Of a stretch of DNA of 64,000 bases, positions 1-10,999 are shown piece after piece (the first letter of the stretch is position 1; each line of letters starts with the position of its first letter). This DNA comes from Cystobasidium ongulense (taxonomy: Eukaryota > Basidiomycota > Cystobasidiomycetes > Cystobasidiales > Cystobasidiaceae): contig BQUP01000001.1 of assembly GCA_022835595.1 (NCBI GenBank), forward strand, positions 806,001 through 870,000, given 5' to 3'. The notes below the pieces were generated by a model. That model had not been told where the DNA came from, did no database searches, and saw nothing but the letters and a program-made list of their open reading frames with translations. The translations under genes and the position numbers were made by a program.

Positions 1-1690
1 GAGTGATTCTACACCTTCTTGTCGACGCGTTTCATCAGAATCTGGATTTCGGACGGATAGCTATCATCGACGGAACACGGCAAAATGTTAGTTTGTATCA
101 CTTGTTCTATAAAAGAAATTATTGACTGAGCAGAGCACAATGGTCACTTACCGGTCTGCTTCTGCGTTTCCGATAGGTATCGGATGTATAGCCCGACCTT
201 CTTCTTTCTTGCTTATCAGTAAAAGCAGCAACTACAGTTGGATCATGACTTGTAGTCGTATGACCTGTACTCGAAGGATCTCTAAAGGGATCATGTCCAT
301 GACTACTTCCGCTAGCGGAATTGTCCTCCCCTAATGCGCTACCATCATTCGAACGATGTTGTCTCACAGGAGGAGGAGGATTCGTAAATGTATGTGGCCG
401 GACTTGTAGCATGGTGAGCGGCGATATGGCCCTCGCTGCTGTTACTACATCTAGTTGATTTGTGTACTTTCCCCGAGGTGGAGTTTCTGTACCTCGCATA
501 GATGGAGGCTGACTTTTTCGTCTTTCAACGAAGAATGAACCAGGAGGTCCTGTTCCTCCCGTGTGTGCCATTTCGGGGTTCATGTTGTGCGAAAAGGCAG
601 GTGAATATAGCGGGTTGATATTGGTGCCGCCGGCTTGATTGTCCGAATGATCGCCAAATGAGGAGACTGAATCTCTATCCCTATATGCAGCTCCAGCGAT
701 ATCATGCTCTCCATCCTCCCTCTTCCTCCGCCGCATAAAGAAGATTACCAAGAATATAAGCCATGCAGCTGATACGACTGTAATACTTGCGATAGTTCCT
801 TTCCCACCAGGAGTAGCAAAGAAGGCGAGTCCGGTGCCTCTACCACTTCCATCATCGCCGCTTCCTGTAGTAGGATCTGCAACGTTCGGACCAAGCGGTG
901 GGAGAGTTGTATTGTCATTGTTGGGGGAGAGGGTTGAAGCTGAAGTGGAGAGGGTGAGGGTCGGACGAGTAAGCAAAGGTAGCGTAATCTGACAGTTGTA
1001 GTCTGTCACTGTCAGAACCACGGCTTTGTCGTTGTCCTCGATACTCGGCGTATCACGTGACTGAATAGGGGGATCTGCAGAGTCGCGACTTGGAGCGGCA
1101 GTTCGGGCCATTGTATTGGCAGGGAAGTTGACAGTGGAAGTGAACGTAGTGAGAGGAGGTTGAGGAGCGTCTACTCCAGTTGGCGGTGGACGTGCTATAC
1201 AGAGATGGACGACACGGGTAGCTTGTGGAGGTTCGACGGGGAGAGGCGCGACTATGCCTGAGGGAGCAGTAGTATTCTTGGGTGTGCTTGTTTTTGTTGG
1301 CCTAGTGCGCGTCAGAGGAGTGCGCGTAGGCTTTAGTGATGTTGGAGAGGGCCTTCTTCGGGTTGTAGGTGTACTCTTCGGTTTACCCTTTTTGGACGTC
1401 TTTGTACTGGGTCCTTTACGCCGAGTAGTATTAGCAGCAGCAGTAGTCAGAATGTCAGGAAGGATCAGCACGGGCGAGTTGTTGACCAGAGTGATGGTAG
1501 GATATTGATCAGAGGGAGCATAGCTGGTTACCGGCGAGGAGGGTGGGCTATTCTGTCGTTCTTGCAGCGTACCACTAATTGAAGTGGCGCTGGAGATGGA
1601 TGTAGATGTGACCTGAGTGGTGGAGGTGGCAGCAGTGTTCAGGCCCAGAGTGACAGTATCCAAGTTGCCTGTATCGCTCAGTGCAGACAT
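1..1690 (-). CDS. Ser/Thr/Pro-rich single-pass membrane protein, 3' end off window
   Basis: Two coding segments are visible on the minus strand: 1690-152, then 60-1, which is still open at the window edge. The join is a GTAAGT donor at 151 and an acceptor ending at 61, keeping phase 0. The first ~290 residues are rich in Ser, Thr and Pro with a basic Lys/Arg patch, as in O-mannosylated wall or sensor proteins. One membrane helix follows at about residues 297-320, ending in Met-Arg-Arg-Arg-Lys, then a hydrophilic cytoplasmic tail of over 190 residues. I chose the ATG at 1690, but no signal peptide follows it and the frame stays open upstream to about 1846, so an upstream exon carrying the signal sequence is likely. 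The layout resembles the larger protein at 43537-47856. I do not recognise a named family; the wall-sensor role is inference. Confidence 0.65.
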
Positions 1691-2400
1691 GGCCAGGTCC
1701 TGTCCCTTTTGCAATTGTCTATCATGCCGGTGCTGGTGCTCTGCGATAATCTGCTGGGCAGGTCCACCACCAGCAGGACGGGGGTGCAGAGGCAGTCTGA
1801 ATGCTTGATGTGCCCTAGTAGTCGGTAGTAATGGTCACTATCCTCAGCTACACCACCCTATGAATACATGGTATTCTGCACCCACCTCGCCTGCAGCCTG
1901 CGAGTCCGACCATGGCTCGCCGTCGTCGGTATTGACAGATTTCCCTCGTCCAACCTGGCCATATCTAGCAGGCAGCAGTCTACTCTGCTGACGAGTACAT
2001 GGCCATGTCTAGTGCTGCTCTTGCTCTTGCTGTTGCTGCTGCTGTTCAAGTGCTCGCTGTCCTGCGATCACCCTCAATCCGACCTGTCCAAGAGGGCATG
2101 CGATATACCCTGCATGTAGACGGTCGACAGAGGGACACTCTCCAACCTGCAAGCACCTCTATCCAGCACAGCTTATTGCGCGTCGGCTCTCCTCCAACTC
2201 GCACTCGTCAAAAGGGAGCAGCTTCAGCCCTCATTAAAGTCACGTGCCTGGAGCTTGGATGTCGAGTAGACAGAACATGATGGAGAGTACAGGTTAGTGG
2301 ACAGCATGCAGGTAGACACTCCATTAATTGCAGGCTGCATACTCCTATACTGGATTTAGAGCAAAGACGGCATCTCTTCCTACACCTCTATCCCACCGCT
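1691..2400. other. Intergenic region
   Basis: This holds the probable 5' exon and promoter of the membrane protein on the left and the 3' flank of BNA6. Short open frames here on both strands show no family resemblance. A CTG/CTT-rich tract lies near 2010-2045. Confidence 0.5.
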
Positions 2401-3778
2401 CTACAGCGCCTCGCTCTCATCTGCCGTCTGCTTCTGCTTGGGTGTAATCTTGAGACTGAAGTCGATATGTGGGACTGACTGGTGTATCGACGAGGTCGAA
2501 ATAATGTCGACGTCTGTGCTCAATCATAGGACAAGCAGGTCACGCGGCTCATCAGTATTGTATTGGAATGTAATGCCGATAATATCGCGAAACTTGACAC
2601 ACCTGGATGAGCGAGCTCTTCAAAGTTTTCGGGCGTAACCCCTCCACTGACTTCAATCAAGAACTTTCTCTTTCCAATGATCCCATCCCCAGCCGATGCC
2701 TGCTCGCCGTACTTTTCCTTCAGAGTCTGGCAGCATGTGTCCAGCTCACTGCGCGTGAAATTATCAAGCATGACTACGTCGGCGCCTGCTTCTATTGCTT
2801 CTATAGCCTCGGCTTCGGACGTGCATTCCACGTCTATTCGCAATGAGAAACCGCACACTGACCGTGCGGCGGCTACTGCTTTGGGGATTGAGCCTGCAAT
2901 TGCATATTCGCTTAGTTGTGCAATAGAGACTCGGACGAAGAAACAAAGCCTAGCGCACCCTTCGACCAAATATGGTTATCCTTCAGCATTACCATACTGC
3001 TCAGATCGTATCGATGAGGGTCAACACCTCCAACGAGCATGGCGTATTTCTCAACCACTCTGAATCCGGGCGTCGTCTTGCGAGTGCCTGCCACGATACC
3101 TTTGAAGTTACATGCTTTTGCCTTTTCGGACAGTTGACGTGATCTAAAGGATCGTATACACGTCAATCAAGTGAACCTACAAGTAAAGAAGGCTCAAAGT
3201 CCTCACGCAGTCGCTATACCGGAACATCGGGACAATGTATTCAGCGCCACTCTTTCTCCGAGCAAGAGATGTCGAGCCCTTCCTGTTACGGTCGCGACTT
3301 TGATTTTGGGGTTCTCTTTTGTAGGAGTGATTGCGTCTCCTTCTTTAAAGTGCCATTGTACCCTGCATCACATCGAGCAGTCAGTATACCTCCGATCTAG
3401 CCGAATCACATGAAAGCTAGCTCACGAGCAGCCTAATTGCTTGAAGACCTCATCAAAGAAAGGAACGCCAGCCAGAATACCCTGTCAACATGCACATCGA
3501 TGCTCAGCATCGCGTGTATATCAAAGTCACTCTATCCGGCAACAGTGCACCTACCGGCTTCTTGCACAACAGGACGGCTTCTTCCTCTTGCTCGCCGACA
3601 ACAAAGCCCCCATAATCGAATGAAGGAGTATCTTCCGCTGTATTAACAAATGCAAGAAGGCCCACTGTCAGCTTGCTAGCTTCTGACTGCAGAAGGCACC
3701 TGCCCTACCCAGCCATCCGGCGATCACGGTCGTCCAGGAGGGCGGCAGGAGGTGGGCGTAGGTCCCATGCTGGCTCAT
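2401..3778 (-). CDS. BNA6: Nicotinate-nucleotide pyrophosphorylase (quinolinate phosphoribosyltransferase)
   Basis: The enzyme converts quinolinate and PRPP to nicotinate mononucleotide, CO2 and PPi in de novo NAD synthesis. Seven exons on the minus strand: 3778-3709, 3637-3555, 3481-3426, 3362-3207, 3143-2959, 2893-2603 and 2513-2401. They join in phase to give 317 aa, close to the family's usual ~300. Visible family blocks are LLPPSW near the N-terminus, [16 protein letters not shown], then AGTRKTTPG with the PRPP-contacting Arg/Lys, LKDNH, the DVVMLDNF strand, [11 protein letters not shown], and a C-terminal [19 protein letters not shown]. The start ATG is the first one in frame and lies directly before the conserved N-terminal helix. 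It is divergent from CDC37 with 380 bp between starts. No odd residues are seen in the active-site blocks. Confidence 0.93.
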
Positions 3779-4158
3779 CTCGCCTTGAAGAAGCGATTAG
3801 AAGCCTTGGAAGAGAGGAAAGTCTTGTTTAGGGTGAGTTGTACTCTGTCCAAGCTGTTCGTTCTGCCCGATCACGCGCCTCTGTCGGAGTTGGCGGCCGT
3901 AGAGTTCGGCAAAGTACGAGTCGCTCGCAAGAGGGCTTTGAAGAGGCAGACTTGCTTCAATAGTGTCCAATATGCTACTACTCGTCGCTCCAAGCTCCTG
4001 CTGCTGTCTGGCCTGAATCGCAAGCTCTTCGCCACTGCCTTCTCGAAAGGCCCATCAATGCGTGATCACCTTGGATGGATGGATGATTTGATGGATTGAC
4101 ACGACTTGTCTTTCTCTTCCCTTCTCATTGATCCGACTGCGATTAGTTGCGCAACAAG
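3779..4158. promoter_or_regulatory. Shared 5' region of BNA6 and CDC37
   Basis: This 380-bp stretch lies between divergent start codons and must hold both promoters and 5' UTRs. The one open frame across it (3752-4099 plus) has no family resemblance. I see no clear TATA box or named factor site. Confidence 0.6.
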
Positions 4159-5944
4159 ATGCCCCTCAACTACAGCAAGTGGGACCAGCTCGAGGTGGGT
4201 CGAGTGCTCGCTCCAAAGCACGTCCAGCTGCTGATGACGGGGGACTGATACGCAGCTCAGCGACGACAGCGATGTAGAAGTGCATCCAAAGTGGGCATTG
4301 GCATCTACTCCCATTCACTCAAGCCCTGCTGACCCATGCCCAACGCAGCGTCGACAAAAAGTCCTTCATCAGGTGGGTGGGGCAGCTGACACTTCGCATT
4401 GTGCACACAACTTGACACTGAATACATCCACACAGATGGAAGCAACGCGATATCCACGAGAAGCGAGAAGAGCGAAAGCGCAAAATTGCATTCCTACACA
4501 GCGAAATTGACCTCAACAATACCCTTTTAAAGCCTCTAGACGAACTAATCACAAACGTACACTCGGAAGGAACAGACTACTTTGAACGTCGCGTTTCTGA
4601 ACTAGCTGCTATCAAAGATCGTCCAGATGCTCCTAAACCTGCCACCGGCAACCCAAACCAACCGTCCTACGATAACATGCTACATGCGCTGATGACGACA
4701 GTAGCGGATGAGGTCAAAAAGGCGAATCCATCAACGGTATCCGACAAGTCTGAACGTAGCAAAGCATTGGAAGAAACGCTGAAGACACATAGACGGCAAT
4801 TGACGGAACGTACAGAGCAGTGTAAAAAGGATATTGAGCTCGAAGAGGCAGAAGCTAAGAAACACATCACGTCAGAAGATATACACGAAGGATGGTCAGC
4901 TGGTTCAGTTAACAAGAACGCAGCATCAGCTCAAGTCGTTGATCCTATCGATTCAAGCGCCGCCAAAGCGAAAAAGGTTAAAGGAGAAGAAAAGGAGATA
5001 GAGGTGCTCAATCCTAAATCGACAGGATCACAAGCCGATGTTGTGCCGGCTTCATCTGGCTATGCACCAGATACAGAAGGAGAGTCTACACGCCCTGCAG
5101 CATCTGCAAGTGATGACGAAGATGACGATGACGAAGAAGTTCCCACCATGACAGACTCGGCAAAGCGTTTCGTCCAGATCCAGCCTGGCAATTGGGAGTT
5201 GGCGTATAGAGCGATCTCAAGTGACCCAAGTCTATTGAGGGAAGAAATCGATGATGCTATTCTAGTCGAAGCGTTCGAGTGTGCTATGAAAGGCAAGAGA
5301 AAAGATGCAATGGCTTGCGTTCATGCGTCAAAGATATTGCAATACTGCAGGAAGTTAGGCAAGGATGGCGTCGCGCTTTTCTTCAAGCGGTAAGCTTGGT
5401 CTCGCATTGCTTACTCGCACCCTTGGGCTCATTAACCTGATCTATATGCTACAGTATGGCAACGAACAAAGACGCTCTACGCGTCTTCGAAGAAGACGTC
5501 AAGCAGACCTGGGACCGAATCGACGCGCGCTCAAAGGAGCTGGCAGCGGAGCGAGCTGAAGCAGGCGCAAACGAGTCCGGAGAGCGAGAGACGATCCAGC
5601 TCGTAGCTCAAGATCCTTCGACAACAATAACATTCGAAATACCCGACGGACCACCACCAGCAGAATTGAAGCTTGAAGGGGAAGGCAGTGAATCTATGGA
5701 TATTGAAAAAGTTCGTGAATTCCTTCAGACTAGGTGGGATATTTTCCAATCTTTCCCCAAGAATTTGAAGAAAGCTTTAGAAAAGAAAGATCTTGAAGAG
5801 GTAAATCGCGTACTCGGTAGAATGAGCGTTGACGAAGGTGAAGAGACTGTCAAATTGCTTGATGAAGCTGGTATCTTGAGTTTCTCCAGTAGCGATATCG
5901 TCGACAAGACACAGGAGCAGAAGCAGCAGCAACAAGAGCAGTAA
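4159..5944 (+). CDS. CDC37: Hsp90 co-chaperone Cdc37
   Basis: Cdc37 loads protein kinases onto Hsp90 in the cytosol. Five exons: 4159-4194, 4256-4290, 4349-4372, 4436-5389 and 5455-5944, giving 512 aa, normal for fungal Cdc37. The N-terminus reads MPLNYSKWDQLE then LSDDSDVEVHPNVDKKSFIRWKQRDIHEKRE, the highly conserved kinase-binding segment of the family. Ser in SDDSDVE corresponds to the CK2 site that is phosphorylated in yeast and human Cdc37. A coiled coil (about residues 100-140) follows, then an acidic Asp/Glu run (about 240-250), the all-helical Hsp90-binding middle domain, and a Gln-rich end. Exons 1-3 are tiny (36, 35 and 24 nt), so short-exon gene finders may miss the true start. The gene is convergent with the AAGAB-like gene, with 100 bp between stop codons. 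Confidence 0.94.
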
Positions 5945-6044
5945 CTGGCTCGTTTGGATGGCTTTGATCTTGTCCAAAAACGCAACGCCTCGTTCTGTAA
6001 TTAATAGCTGTTGCTGAAACTTTCGTGACGCAATTTGCTCGTCG

Positions 6045-7388
6045 TTAATTCACACTTTTTTTCGCGGCTTGCTCGTCTGATCCCGAGCGTCTTGTGTTTG
6101 CTTCGGGTGAGCCGGTGGTCGTTCCTTCCTCTCCAGCCTTTGCCGGCGTCTCCGACTTTTGGGTATCTTTGGCTACATTGGTCTGCTCGGCATCGACCTC
6201 AGGCAAGTGAACATCCGGGATCTCATTCAGATCATCTCCCATTAACAAATCGAGTTGTTTCGCAAATTTCATAGCAATTTCCTCAGCATAATCCATTTTT
6301 TGATTCCTATCTTGCATATTCATCGCTCTTTCTCTCAATCCAGCAAAAGAAGCAAACATGTCCGCTAAATGGGCGGTTGGATCTCCTTCGCTTGTGTCCT
6401 CGAATGGTGGGTAGTCTGATGTTGATGGAAATCCAGGGACTGATGTATCGTTCAACGATGGTGATGTTGGAGCTGCCGAGAGGACTGTATCTCTAGCTGC
6501 CGCAGAGACGAAGGGCGCAAAATTGTCTTCAAAGCCGTCATTTGTGGAAGCGTTGCTGTCCCGCCGTGAGCGATATTGTGATGTAGAAGCTTCGGGACTG
6601 TCGTCTTCATCGTCTGAATCCACGCTTGTCTGTGTTCTAGGGCCAGATGAGCGAGGGTTCATAGGCCATATATGAGCTTGAAGTGCTTCCGATACGCGAG
6701 ATATGCCGCTCTGGCCTGTACATTAGACGCGCTTCATCAGAGAGTGTGAAGGGCTGTACTAAAGATAATTCCCACCTCCAAGCTCGTCCTCGCCATCCTC
6801 CGAGAGATCTACGTATTCCCATCCGTTTGAAATACACTGCTGCATCATATCTTCCCATGGTAAGGCAGGACCTTGCGAATTGACATGCTTGCCCACGACT
6901 AGAGGGACGTCTATCATTTCAGCATCGAATAGGCTGAGGAGTCCCTTGTCGACGGGCTGTTGATGGTTCAAGACGTGTTTGCCACGTTGGAGCGGGTCAG
7001 CGTTGTATACACCTTCCAATGACATTAATGAGAGGGAACGTACCTGACTATTGTCCACCAGAATCATAAGAGCGGGTATGATGTCCTTTTTGACTCGCTT
7101 GAGCTCTTCGTGCACCTCGGCTGGACTATCGAATATGGTGAACTGCACCTCGGTTGCATAGTACTGGTTCTCAATGTGCCAGGGAATGGCAGAAGAGTCT
7201 TTAGTCGACACAGACGCATCTGTCAGAGCTGTAGCGTGCGAAATGAAGCATTAGCAGCTGCTCCGGCGTGCTGAAGATGGATGCAGCTTGCAGTTGAATA
7301 GCTCGTCCGTGGCTGCAGCTGGCAGCTGTGACAGGACATAGACCGTGCTGTCGTGACCTAGAGTTTCACGCGGGCGCAGGTCCACCAT
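6045..7388 (-). CDS. Alpha/gamma-adaptin-binding protein p34-like (AAGAB/Irc6 family)
   Basis: AAGAB/Irc6 proteins bind AP-1 and AP-2 adaptor subunits and act in clathrin adaptor assembly. Four exons on the minus strand: 7388-7292, 7228-7044, 6956-6776 and 6715-6045, 377 aa. Family signs are the G-protein-like N-terminal fold (VYVLSQLPAAATDELFNSLT, then IPWHIENQYYATEVQFTIFD), the LVDNSQ strand, WEYVDLSE, and the EALQAHIWP helix that ends the domain. The rest is an acidic Ser-rich linker and a C-terminal helix with MNMQDRNQKMDYAEEIAMKF, as in animal p34. The first intron has a GC donor (GCAAGC at 7291), needed to stay in frame. The start ATG at 7388 is supported by conservation only from residue ~15 on. 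It is divergent from the F-box gene. Confidence 0.82.
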
Positions 7389-7727
7389 TGCGATGGTTAC
7401 ACTAGCTGCAGCTGAGTGCGTGTCTTGCTGTATGATTCCTGTTCTGGCAGTTGTAGCAGTGTCAACAGCAGTCAAGTGCAATTATTTCGAGTCTCGTACC
7501 TCTGCTCTCTTCAATCAACGAGCTGCAAGTATGCAAGATGGGATTGCACACGATGGATGCTACTGCACCTCTTCCTGCACTGTAACGCACGCTATGAGCA
7601 AGGTCGGCGTGAATCGGCCATCGTTCATATATATACACTCTTCGATTGCCATTTGATAAACCAGCTTCGAGCTGTCTAACGCTTTCCTCAACACCAACAG
7701 CCCATCAAGCTCATGTGAACGACGAGA
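7389..7727. promoter_or_regulatory. Shared 5' region of the AAGAB-like and F-box genes
   Basis: This is 339 bp between divergent starts. A TATATATA run near 7626-7635, about 95 bp before the F-box ATG, could be a core promoter element. Short frames on both strands here look non-coding. Confidence 0.5.
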
Positions 7728-8405
7728 ATGGGGTGTCTCCTCGACCTGCCTGCAGAGGTGCTTCTCCAGATGTTCTCGCACTTGAGCCATGCGTCGTTGG
7801 TCGATGTCTGCGCCACCTCGCGCACCCTACACGCGCTCATTCTGCCAATTTTATACACCACAATCACGCCTGGCTCATTGACAGGCACGCTGCGTCTGTT
7901 CCGAAGACTAGCAAAGGGCCCTTCCGAGGCAGGCTACATCGGAATGTACGCTCCTTTGACCACAGCGATATACCTGCCCAAGATCCCCGCTACGCATGAA
8001 GTGAAGACCGCAATTGCCCTCGCGCTCTCGCAATGCATACAGCTAGGATACCTTCCTAGTCTTAGAAACCTACGATGGCCATTCACTTATGTCCGGAGAG
8101 GATTCTTGGAGGAGCATGATGCTGCTCGATTTGATGAACCCGTGTATCAGGCGATGCTGGAAGAATACGCTGATTTGTAAGTCACTTCATTCGTGAAAGA
8201 AGCTGGGTCAGATGGGCTGATGTTCGTTGAGTGTTTAGCGACAGACTCGTTGTGGACAACGCCTCTCATGTTTCAGCAGACTCGGCAGTGAGTACAAATC
8301 TCATTAGATGAATCGGATCTGAAGGATGGGTTCTTGCTACCTTAGCTGTGGCTCTTGAAGGAGAGATGCAAGACCTTCATTGCACCCAAGCAGGTGGAAC
8401 GTTGA
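7728..8405 (+). CDS. F-box protein, 3' end uncertain or damaged
   Basis: The N-terminus (MGCLLDLPAEVLLQMFSHLS, then LVDVCATSRTLHALILPILY) is a clear F-box, the Skp1-binding motif of SCF ubiquitin ligase adaptors. Exons 1 and 2 are 7728-8176 and 8239-8287, with good splice signals. Exon 3 begins at 8346 (LWLLKERCKTFIAPKQVER) and reads to a stop at 8403-8405, giving only 185 aa. Beyond the stop, coding-like sequence continues in other frames to about 8575, for example VVQSICATLHRLRQ and then LRSIQTVIRNATSVDT. That looks like the rest of a leucine-rich F-box protein put out of frame. A further intron from 8394 to about 8487 (donor GTGGAA, acceptor GACAG) would give a different end. The substrate cannot be told. 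Confidence 0.6.
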
Positions 8406-8691
8406 TGTGGTACAATCTATCTGCGCAACCCTGCATCGTCTGCGGCAGTAACCAGAGCGCAATCGCGTCTTCGCAGTATTCAGACAGTCATTCGAAATGC
8501 AACGAGCGTGGATACGAACGCCTATCGTAATAGCGCGATGTCAAATTGTAAGACAAGCCTTAATTTGGGACACTCTTTCTTCCTCTTCGTTTTAGCATAC
8601 TGTACATGAGTTTGGTTTGAGATACGACTATTGGCGGGCGGACAGGCGGAACGATGATACTGCAAGCTGGGATATTCCTTGTTTCGTTCGC

Positions 8692-9103
8692 TTATTGCAT
8701 TCCTTTCTGCATCTGCTCTGCGTTGTATTCTGAGAATCTTGAACCGACTCTGTTAATGGTGGATGGATGGTACGCGGCGGCACGTCGTCGCGGGTCAGCA
8801 GAGGAACAAGATATGCATCGATCCACTCGACGCACCTCGTCGACAGGGCTAGGAACTTGTCAGCGCAGTGATTGACGCAGGATTCCTCTCCCGCTTTGAG
8901 CTTTGTGGTGGTGAAGTCGTTTGCACAGTCCATGAAGCATCGCTCGACGAGGCCAGAGTAGAGGGTCATGAAGTCTTTCATCTGGATTGGCAGGATCAGC
9001 ATGGCAAGATGTGCTCTATATCATGCTATAGACGCACCTGCTTCTTCTGCATGATCTGCTCGAGAACAGCGGCTTCCTGGCGTGAGAGTCCTGATGCGTC
9101 CAT
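8692..9103 (-). CDS. TIM9: Mitochondrial intermembrane-space chaperone Tim9
   Basis: Tim9 forms the Tim9-Tim10 hexamer that escorts hydrophobic carriers to the TIM22 complex. Three exons on the minus strand: 9103-9038, 8981-8836 and 8749-8692, 89 aa, the usual small-Tim length. The twin CX3C signature is intact: CFMDC in the first helix and CVNHC in the second, which form the two disulfides. The sequence YSGLVERCF and the C-terminal [14 protein letters not shown] are specific to Tim9 rather than Tim10. Both introns use donors starting GTGCGT. The last exon has only 18 codons and is missed if the frame is simply read on through the intron. Confidence 0.94.
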
Positions 9104-9406
9104 GGCTGCGGGCAACGAGTCAGCATGACGAGGGCTCGATAGAATGGCCCGACCCACTGGTATACGATGACTGTGTTAATCTGCTTCAATAACTCGGCTA
9201 CAAGTTGACTAGAAATTGAAAGCTTTCAAGTCGATTGATGATTGCTTTTCAAATTTGAGATCATTTGAAATAATAATTGGCCACATTTGAAATATCGACG
9301 AGCTTTCCTTCGTTACAAGTGGTTGCGCGAGTGAATAGACAAGCAAGCTAGACCCACCCAGACACACTACCGCCCTCGTACCCTCCCAAGTCTCCCTCGA
9401 CCCATC
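9104..9406. promoter_or_regulatory. Shared 5' region of TIM9 and TIF6
   Basis: This 303-bp stretch between divergent starts is AT-rich in its middle (about 9200-9300). It carries promoters for both genes. No specific site is assigned. Confidence 0.55.
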
Positions 9407-10510
9407 ATGGCCGTCCGTGAGTGGCTGCAGCGACTTTTCCAATGCCCGTAGAGGTGTATACTGACGATATGTGTGTATGACTGCAGGCTGCAGATACGAG
9501 AACTCCTCGGTGCGGTACTCCCAGCTATGGCCCTCCACTTGCACTCCAGCTGACGCTCTCGCCCATCCAGGACATTGGCGTCTTTGCCAAGTTGACAAAC
9601 TCGTAGGTGGCCATTCGACATGCACGTCTATACAGCAGCCAACAGCTTATATCGACACTCTCAACCACACAGCTACTGTCTCGCCTCCCAATCCATCGGA
9701 TCAACAAACTTCTACTCGACCTTTGAAGCGGAACTCGACGGCATCATTCCCGTCATCCAGACCTCTATCGGCGGCACAAGAATCATCGGCAGACTGACTG
9801 CAGGTGGGTGGACTCGATGCGAGACGCACCAACAGTGATTGCATGCTGATGCATACTTGTATGTATTTCAGGCAACAGACACGGCCTCCTCGTCCCCGTC
9901 ACAACCACCGACCAGGAATTGCAGCATCTACGCAACTCTCTGCCCGACACCGTAGCGATCCAGCGAGTAGAAGAGCGTCTATCAGCACTAGGAAATGTGA
10001 TAGCATGCAACGACTACGTAGCTCTCGTACATCCTGATATTGACCGAGAGACGGAAGAAATAATCGCAGACGTTTTAAAAGTCGAAGTATTCCGTCAAAC
10101 TGTTGCAAACAATGTTCTAGTTGGAAGTTATGCTGCTATCACAAATCAAGGCGCTCTCGTTCATCCTAAAACTAGCATACAGGATCAAGACGAACTCTCA
10201 AGTCTGTTACAGGTCCCTTTAGTGGTGCGTATTCCATATCATAATTCTTTTATGATTGAATCTTGCTGAAGATTAAGCGCTTACTCTTACTGATATACCT
10301 CGCTTCCCATCTATTCCACAGGCCGGAACAGTCAACAGAGGTTCAGATGTCATCGGAGCAGGAATGGTAGTCAACGACTGGTGTGCATTCACAGGTATCG
10401 ATACAACAGCCACAGAAATCTCAGTTATAGAAGCTGCATTCAAGCTGCAAGGGCAAGACACGAGCAACATCGGCAACATGCGCGACACTCTCGTCGATAC
10501 TCTTGCTTAA
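9407..10510 (+). CDS. TIF6: Translation initiation factor 6 / 60S anti-association factor
   Basis: eIF6 binds the 60S subunit, is needed for pre-60S maturation and blocks joining to 40S until released by Efl1-Sdo1. Six exons: 9407-9416, 9487-9509, 9571-9602, 9673-9803, 9872-10224 and 10322-10510, exactly 245 aa, the family's standard length. Conserved blocks are [73 protein letters not shown], and [20 protein letters not shown]. The first three exons are only 10, 23 and 32 nt, so the true start is easily missed. Start choice rests on the invariant MAVR N-terminus. It is functionally related to RLP24 at 34406, another 60S assembly factor. Confidence 0.96.
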
Positions 10511-10999
10511 AAGTTTGGTGCCTTTGTCTCTATTCTGTTATAGCCTTGTGTGCTCTCGTTGTATACCTCGCAAACGATCTTAGATACCCTTTGGAACACG
10601 CTTTGCTCACGCAAATCAGCCTGTGATCTTTGAGACTGTTACAAACGTTCTCTGGAGCAACGGCTCCTTGTGAAGCCACTTGTGAAGCCAAAAGGTGGTA
10701 GACACGTTTAGCAATGTGATTTGTCCTTTGATTGCATTGTTTTGATGTAAGAAGCTACAGGGTTGAGCCAGACTGAAATCTTTGCGGCTGCTCTAGATAG
10801 AGTAGAAACATCTAAAATGTATAAGAATGAGGGGTATAGTGTGAAGGATTGTTTTAAGACACTGCAGTTGATGCGTAGATTTATGTTGTGTTTGTGGATA
10901 TTGTTCAGTAGGACCGACTAAACGAGGTTTTTGGAGTAGGCTATTTCAATACCTCCAAGAGCCAGCGCCTAGTCTCAGTGAGCCTCTCTGGCGATACGA
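10511..10999. other. Convergent intergenic region
   Basis: It holds the 3' flanks of TIF6 and CAF16. A 12-bp tandem duplication (CTTGTGAAGCCA twice) sits near 10668-10692. Nothing else is seen. Confidence 0.6.

Noticed and set aside
1858-2280. Leu-rich frames on both strands
   Set aside because: They arise from a simple CTG/CTT-rich tract and have no conserved neighbours.
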